Source: Candidatus Nealsoniibacteriota bacterium
Lineage (GTDB): Bacteria > Patescibacteriota > Minisyncoccia > Minisyncoccales > PWPS01
Reading direction: 5' to 3'
DNA: 40,992 bases
Assembly: GCA_003560095.1 (NCBI GenBank)
Contig: PWJI01000050.1
Location: 1-40,992, forward strand
Position numbers and translations under genes: made by a program. This document shows, piece by piece, positions 37,014 to 40,992 of this stretch. Within the stretch, counting starts at the first letter, position 1, and each line of letters starts with the position of its first letter. Under the pieces are notes generated by a model. It searched no databases. It was not told the DNA's origin and worked only from the letters and a program-made list of their open reading frames with translations.

Positions 37014-38360
37014 TTAATGAGTCTTATCTAAATTTTTAAAGGTAGCTGTGTTTTGATCAAAGTAAAGCTCTACTTTTCCAATGGGTCCGTTTCTGTGCTT
37101 TGCGACAATAACGTCCGAAATATTTTTTCTTGAAGTGTCTTGTCTATAATAATCTTCACGATAAATAAACATTACCACATCGGCGTCTTGTTCTAATGCT
37201 CCTGTTTCTCGAAGATCTGAAAGGCGGGGTACTTGCGGTGTTCTTTGCTCTACTGCTCTTGAAAGCTGCGATAGAGCAAGAACAGGAATATCAAGCTCTT
37301 TTGCTAATTTTTTTAGTTCTCGGGATATTTCTGTCATTTGCTGAACCATTGAATCTGTTTGGGTGCGGGGTTGCATTAATTGCAGATAATCCACAATAAG
37401 AAGACCAAGGCCTTTTTCCGCCTGAAGTCTTCGTGCCATTGTTCTCATTTGCATTACATTAAAAGAAACCGAATCATCTATGTAAATTGGTAATTTAGAG
37501 AGTTCTTCAAAAGAATCTCTTATTCTGTCAAAATCGTTGTTTTCTCCTTCTTTTCTTAAGTTTCCTGTCCGTAGTTTCCATAGGTTTATTCCCGAAATAT
37601 CTGAAATTAAACGATCTACAATTTGATCTACAGACATCTCCAAGCTAAATATTCCAACGGGAGTATTTGTTTTTGAGGCTACATTTTTAGCAATATTTGA
37701 GGCAAACGCACTTTTTCCCATACTGGGTCTTGCAGCAAGAATTATCAAATCTGATTTTTGAAGTCCGGAAATTATATTATCTAAATCGGTAAAACCGGTA
37801 GAAACTCCTCGCGCCCTACCTTCTTCAGTATTAAGATGCTCTATTCTTTCAAACGCGCTTTCCAGAGTATCTTGAAGAGCGTGAAAATTTTTGCGTGAAG
37901 AGCCTTGAGAAATTCCAAGGACTTTTTTTTCTGCTTCATCAAGAAGAAGATCAACGTCTCTTCCTTCATCATACGCAGAGGCGCTTATTTCTTGGCCGAA
38001 GCTTATCAGATCACGCAAGATTCTTTTTTTGCATATTATATTAGCATAATGAACGATGTGACTTGCTGTCGGGACAGAGTTTACTAAAGAGGTGAGGTAA
38101 CCTTTTCCTCCCACTTCCTTTAATAATTTTTTTTCTTTAAGACTGGCAGAAACAGAAAGAAGATCTATAGCTTCACGTTTCTCATAAAGAGTGAACATTG
38201 TTTCGTAAATATCGCGGTGTGCTTTTTTGTAAAAGTCTCTTGCAGTAAGAAAGTCAACAACCTTAAAAATAGAATCGGGCTCAAGCATTAAAGATCCCAG
38301 TAGAGATTCTTCAGCCTCTATATTTTGTGGTGGTAGTTTTTCAATATTTGTATCGCTCAT
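37014..38360 (-). CDS. dnaB: replicative DNA helicase DnaB
   Basis: 448 aa. Hexameric 5'-3' fork helicase. N-terminal collar domain (PPQNIEAEESLLGSLMLEPD, first part), linker, RecA-like domain with Walker A ARPSMGKSAF (about residue 205-215), Walker B LLIVDYLQLM, the SQLSRAVEQR motif and DLRETGALEQDADVVMFIYR. No intein interrupts it, though dnaB is a common intein site. Overlaps cysS by 4 bases. Confidence 0.97.
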   Translation of the reverse strand: MSDTNIEKLPPQNIEAEESLLGSLMLEPDSIFKVVDFLTARDFYKKAHRDIYETMFTLYEKREAIDLLSVSASLKEKKLLKEVGGKGYLTSLVNSVPTASHIVHYANIICKKRILRDLISFGQEISASAYDEGRDVDLLLDEAEKKVLGISQGSSRKNFHALQDTLESAFERIEHLNTEEGRARGVSTGFTDLDNIISGLQKSDLIILAARPSMGKSAFASNIAKNVASKTNTPVGIFSLEMSVDQIVDRLISDISGINLWKLRTGNLRKEGENNDFDRIRDSFEELSKLPIYIDDSVSFNVMQMRTMARRLQAEKGLGLLIVDYLQLMQPRTQTDSMVQQMTEISRELKKLAKELDIPVLALSQLSRAVEQRTPQVPRLSDLRETGALEQDADVVMFIYREDYYRQDTSRKNISDVIVAKHRNGPIGKVELYFDQNTATFKNLDKTH

Positions 38361-39769
38361 ATTTTTTTTATTTTAAAGCCGTCTTTTGTATCTTCAATAC
38401 AATACCCCATATCGGCAATTTTTTTTCTGATTTCATCTGCTTTCTGAAAGTCCTTTTCTTTTCTGGCTTTTTCTCTCTCCTTTGTAAGTCTTTCTATTTC
38501 TTTAGAAATATTTTCTTTGTCTTGATAGCAAACAAGTCTTTCCTCTTTACAGCAAAAAATAAATTCAAGAAAAGAGTCTATTCCTTTCAAAAACTCTGTT
38601 ATATTCTTTGCATCCAAAGAGCTTAGGTTTTTTATCTCCGGATTTATTTTGTTTATAAAAGTGAAAAGTTCAGAGATTGCTAGTGGCGTATTGAAATCAT
38701 CTTCCAAAGCAGCTTTCATTTTTTGACGTGTTTCTTGAATTATTGTTTTTATTTCTTCTTTCTCTTCTTTCGTGTTTTCCTGGCAGGCACACTCTATGTC
38801 GGAAATAAACTGATCTATTTTTCTTAGCTCTACCGAGCATTGATTAATATTTTTTTCTTCATAATCAAGGGGAGAGCGATAATGAGATTTTAAAATAAAA
38901 AAGCGTAAAATTCGTGGAGAGTGTTTTTTTATAAAATCTTTAATAGTTACAAAGTTTCCCAATGATTTTGACATTTTTTCGCCATTAACCGTTAGAAATC
39001 CGGTATGCATCCAGTATCTGACAAAAGGAACTTTTTCGGATATTCCTTCCATTAAGGCTATTTCGGCTTCGTGATGAGGGAACATTAAATCTCTTCCTCC
39101 TCCGTGAACGTCGTATTGAGGGCCAAAGAAACTTTCTGCAATAGCGGTATCTTCAATGTGCCATCCGGGCCTTCCTTCTTTCCAGGGGGTTGTCCACTTT
39201 GGTTCTTTGTTGGAAAATTTCCACACACAAAAATCTCCTTTATTTTTCTTTTCCACTCCTTCATCTATTCTTGATGTTCCGTCTTCTGCTTGCTGAGTGG
39301 TTCTTTTAGAAAGTTTTCCGTAATCTTTAAACTTGGAGATATCATAATAGATGCCGTCTTCTTTTTTATAAGCAATTCCTTTTTCAAGCAAGCGTTCTAT
39401 TTGACCGATTATTTCTTTTATGCATTCTGTTGCCTTAGCATAACGTGAAACGGCATTTACTTTTAATAGCTCCATGTCGCTATAATACTCTTTAAGAAAT
39501 GTGCTTGCAATTTCTTTTGCGCTGATTTGATTTTCGTTTGCTCGGGCAATTATTTTATCATCTATATCGGTAATATTTTGAAGATAAAATACATCGTAGC
39601 CGTTTTTTCTTAAGTATTTTACAAAAGAATCAAAGAAAACATAAGTTCTTGCGTGCCCTATATGCGAATGATCGTATACTGTTGGGCCCCAAACAAAAAG
39701 ATTTATCTTTTTTTCTTTATCTCCCTCTAGGGTATCTTTTTTTCGGGTTAAAGTGTTTTGTATTTGCAT
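38357..39769 (-). CDS. cysS: cysteine--tRNA ligase with altered zinc site
   Basis: 470 aa. Class I synthetase that charges tRNA-Cys. HIGH (H36-IGH39) and KMSKS are present, with a C-terminal anticodon-binding helical region (about 310-470). In the E. coli enzyme the active-site zinc is held by two Cys, one His and one Glu. Here the His and Glu are kept (PHHEAE, H232 and E236), but the first Cys, normally in CGPTVYD, is W27 (VWGPTVYD), and the second, normally HIEC, is D207 (HIEDTAI). So the site probably cannot hold zinc in the usual way, although the zinc normally selects cysteine. First gene of a cysS-dnaB-recR run. Confidence 0.95.
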   Translation of the reverse strand: MQIQNTLTRKKDTLEGDKEKKINLFVWGPTVYDHSHIGHARTYVFFDSFVKYLRKNGYDVFYLQNITDIDDKIIARANENQISAKEIASTFLKEYYSDMELLKVNAVSRYAKATECIKEIIGQIERLLEKGIAYKKEDGIYYDISKFKDYGKLSKRTTQQAEDGTSRIDEGVEKKNKGDFCVWKFSNKEPKWTTPWKEGRPGWHIEDTAIAESFFGPQYDVHGGGRDLMFPHHEAEIALMEGISEKVPFVRYWMHTGFLTVNGEKMSKSLGNFVTIKDFIKKHSPRILRFFILKSHYRSPLDYEEKNINQCSVELRKIDQFISDIECACQENTKEEKEEIKTIIQETRQKMKAALEDDFNTPLAISELFTFINKINPEIKNLSSLDAKNITEFLKGIDSFLEFIFCCKEERLVCYQDKENISKEIERLTKEREKARKEKDFQKADEIRKKIADMGYCIEDTKDGFKIKKI

Positions 39770-39858
39770 AGTGTAGCAATTTTATCATACAGTAAAGAGC
39801 AATACAAATTAAATAAATTTCTTTTATTTTCTTTTTTTTGTAGTAGAATTATACCTGC

Positions 39859-40410
39859 ATGATAGAAGAAATTACAACAGTACTAATTGGAATGACTCCC
39901 TTGGTAGGAATAAGGGCCGCTATTCCTGTAGCTATTTTAAACTTTGGAATGAGTACTCCTTATGCTTATTTTCTTTCTGTTTTAGGTGAATTTATTCCCG
40001 TATTTTTTATTTTGGCTTTCTTAGGCGCTGTTTCAAAGTGGCTTTCCTTCAAATTTTCTTTTATGCGACGTTTTTTTGATTTTTTATTTCAAAAAACAAG
40101 AAGAGATTACAATGGAAGAGTTCACAAATACGGACTTTTTGCTCTTTTTCTTTATACCGGCATACCTCTTCCTTTTTCCGGAGCGTGGACCGCTTCTTTG
40201 GTGGTTTTTCTTTTTGGTCTTCCTTATTGGAAGTCTGTTGGAGTTATTTTTTGTGGAATTTTGCTTGCGGGAGTAAATGTTTTAATTATTATGGAAATGG
40301 GCATTGCAATAGAAAAATATCAAGGCCCGCTTGCGCTTGTTGGCTTGATTGCCCTTGCAAGTCTTGTTTATTTTCTTTATTATCGAAGAAACAATAAAAA
40401 ATATGAGTAA
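39859..40410 (+). CDS. COG2426 small multidrug export-type membrane protein
   Basis: 183 aa, about five membrane helices. The start MTPLVGIRAAIPVAI and middle YGLFALFLYTGIPLPFSGAWTAS (in pieces: LFLYTGIPLPFSG, AWTASLVVFLFGL) match COG2426, annotated in databases as small multidrug export proteins on thin evidence. TAGAAT at 39844-39849 would start transcription at about the ATG, so it may be another leaderless gene. Its last codons overlap the start of dnaX by 8 bases. Confidence 0.82.
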   Translation: MIEEITTVLIGMTPLVGIRAAIPVAILNFGMSTPYAYFLSVLGEFIPVFFILAFLGAVSKWLSFKFSFMRRFFDFLFQKTRRDYNGRVHKYGLFALFLYTGIPLPFSGAWTASLVVFLFGLPYWKSVGVIFCGILLAGVNVLIIMEMGIAIEKYQGPLALVGLIALASLVYFLYYRRNNKKYE

Positions 40411-40992
40411 TTTAGTATTATATCGTAAATATAGGCCTCAAAAATTTTCTGAAGTTATTGGTCAGGAGCATGTAACAAAAACACTTCTTAATGCTGTTTC
40501 AAGCAATAAAGTTTCTCACGCTTATCTTTTTTGTGGGCCAAAAGGGTGTGGTAAAACAACCGTTGCTCGGCTTTTGGCAAAAGCGGTAAATTGTGAAAAC
40601 GAAAACGGTCCCGAGCCTTGCAACAAGTGCTCTTCTTGCAAAGAAATAATAGGAGGAAATTCAATGGATATTATTGAAATCGATGCTGCTTCTCACCGGG
40701 GAATAGATGAAATAAGAGAGCTTCGTGACGGTGTTCGTTTTGGTCCCGTAAAATCAAAATACAAAGTTTTTATATTAGATGAAGCGCATCAACTTACATC
40801 GGGAGCGGCAAACGCTCTTTTGAAAATATTAGAAGAAGCTCCGTCTCATACTATTTTTGTTTTAGCAACTACAGAGGCACATAAAATGATATCTACAATT
40901 ATCTCTCGCTGCCAAAGATTTGATTTTAGAAAAATAACTGTTCCGGAAATGGTCAAACGTCTTGAAAAAATAGTTAAAAACGAAAAAATGTC
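40403..40992 (+). CDS. dnaX: DNA polymerase III subunit gamma/tau, N-terminal part
   Basis: Runs off the window end; 196 codons are visible. Clamp-loader ATPase. MSNLVLYRKYRPQKFSEVIGQ opening, Walker A GPKGCGKTT, a zinc module (CNKCSSCKE, with the further Cys of VNC), Walker B LDEAHQLT and sensor LATTEAHKM. The usual DEVHMLS is DEAHQLT here. Overlaps the COG2426 gene (ATGAGTAA), so the two are translationally coupled. Confidence 0.95.
   Translation, partial: MSNLVLYRKYRPQKFSEVIGQEHVTKTLLNAVSSNKVSHAYLFCGPKGCGKTTVARLLAKAVNCENENGPEPCNKCSSCKEIIGGNSMDIIEIDAASHRGIDEIRELRDGVRFGPVKSKYKVFILDEAHQLTSGAANALLKILEEAPSHTIFVLATTEAHKMISTIISRCQRFDFRKITVPEMVKRLEKIVKNEKM

Noticed and set aside
39770-39858. Divergent promoter pair between cysS and the COG2426 gene
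   Set aside because: TATGAT and TAGAAT are plausible -10 elements, but no convincing -35 was found for cysS, so I did not list it as a feature.

Overview
The window looks like part of the chromosome of a Candidate Phyla Radiation bacterium (Patescibacteria, probably Parcubacteria/Paceibacteria). The reasons are: AT-rich DNA; tightly packed genes with 1-19 nt overlaps; few clear Shine-Dalgarno sites; bacterial core proteins in shortened forms (415-aa ProRS without an editing domain, UvrA without its insertion domain, UvrC without C-terminal HhH, a 504-aa RSH without ACT domain); DUF5320/DUF134 genes; and small GIY-YIG nucleases next to tRNAs. Strong promoters are near-perfect TTGACA/TATAAT, so the housekeeping sigma factor reads an ordinary bacterial code. 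I assign taxonomy by gene style only; no 16S is present.

Layout. 1-7874: end of a sensor histidine kinase, proS, then a uvrB-uvrA-uvrC excision-repair operon with a metallo-hydrolase. 7871-9279: a tRNA patch (Tyr, Thr, Trp) with rpmG and two GIY-YIG genes, each directly after a tRNA that encodes its own CCA; the second is bracketed by palindromic repeats. 9332-14737: five exported or membrane-anchored proteins, including an inhibitory-type serpin and a neighbour carrying the same promoter-plus-signal module. 14797-15455: DUF5320 and DUF134. 15497-18676 (minus): two nucleotide-messenger enzymes, an RSH (p)ppGpp enzyme and a diadenylate cyclase fused to CdaR-like YbbR domains. 18690-21433: def, pcm, mltG, DJ-1/PfpI. 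21413-22687: rplJ-rplL behind an L10 leader. 22636-24471 (minus): a membrane protein with a degenerate PP2C-like domain and a probable beta-propeller. 24531-25487: hsp20 under a CIRCE operator, converging on an acidic repeat protein whose leader copies part of the hsp20 leader. 25554-28544: a membrane protein and a membrane-anchored ClpC/ClpB-like ATPase with a degenerate first ATPase site. 28578-32668: a short division/cell-wall cluster (mraZ, rsmH, ftsL-like, ftsI, Mur-ligase-like pseudoenzyme). 32699-32870: a tRNA-like remnant and tRNA-Glu. 32953-36396: two transporters, rmuC, rplU. 36398-39769 (minus): recR, dnaB, cysS. 39859-end: COG2426 membrane protein and the start of dnaX.

I see no CRISPR array, phage, classical insertion sequence or recognisable defence island. 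The strongest candidates for something little described are: (1) the tRNA-3'-end / GIY-YIG / covarying-palindrome arrangement at 7922-9206; (2) the shared stress-type leader (AGTGCCA plus AAAGGTCGG) linking hsp20 to the acidic repeat protein, with AAAGGTCGG recurring in other leaders; (3) the promoter-plus-signal cassette shared by the serpin and its neighbour; and (4) several enzymes with lost catalytic or metal-binding residues kept in conserved operon positions (Mur-ligase-like protein, Clp D1 site, PP2C-like domain, CysRS zinc site). No stretch longer than about 300 bases lacks an annotated gene.
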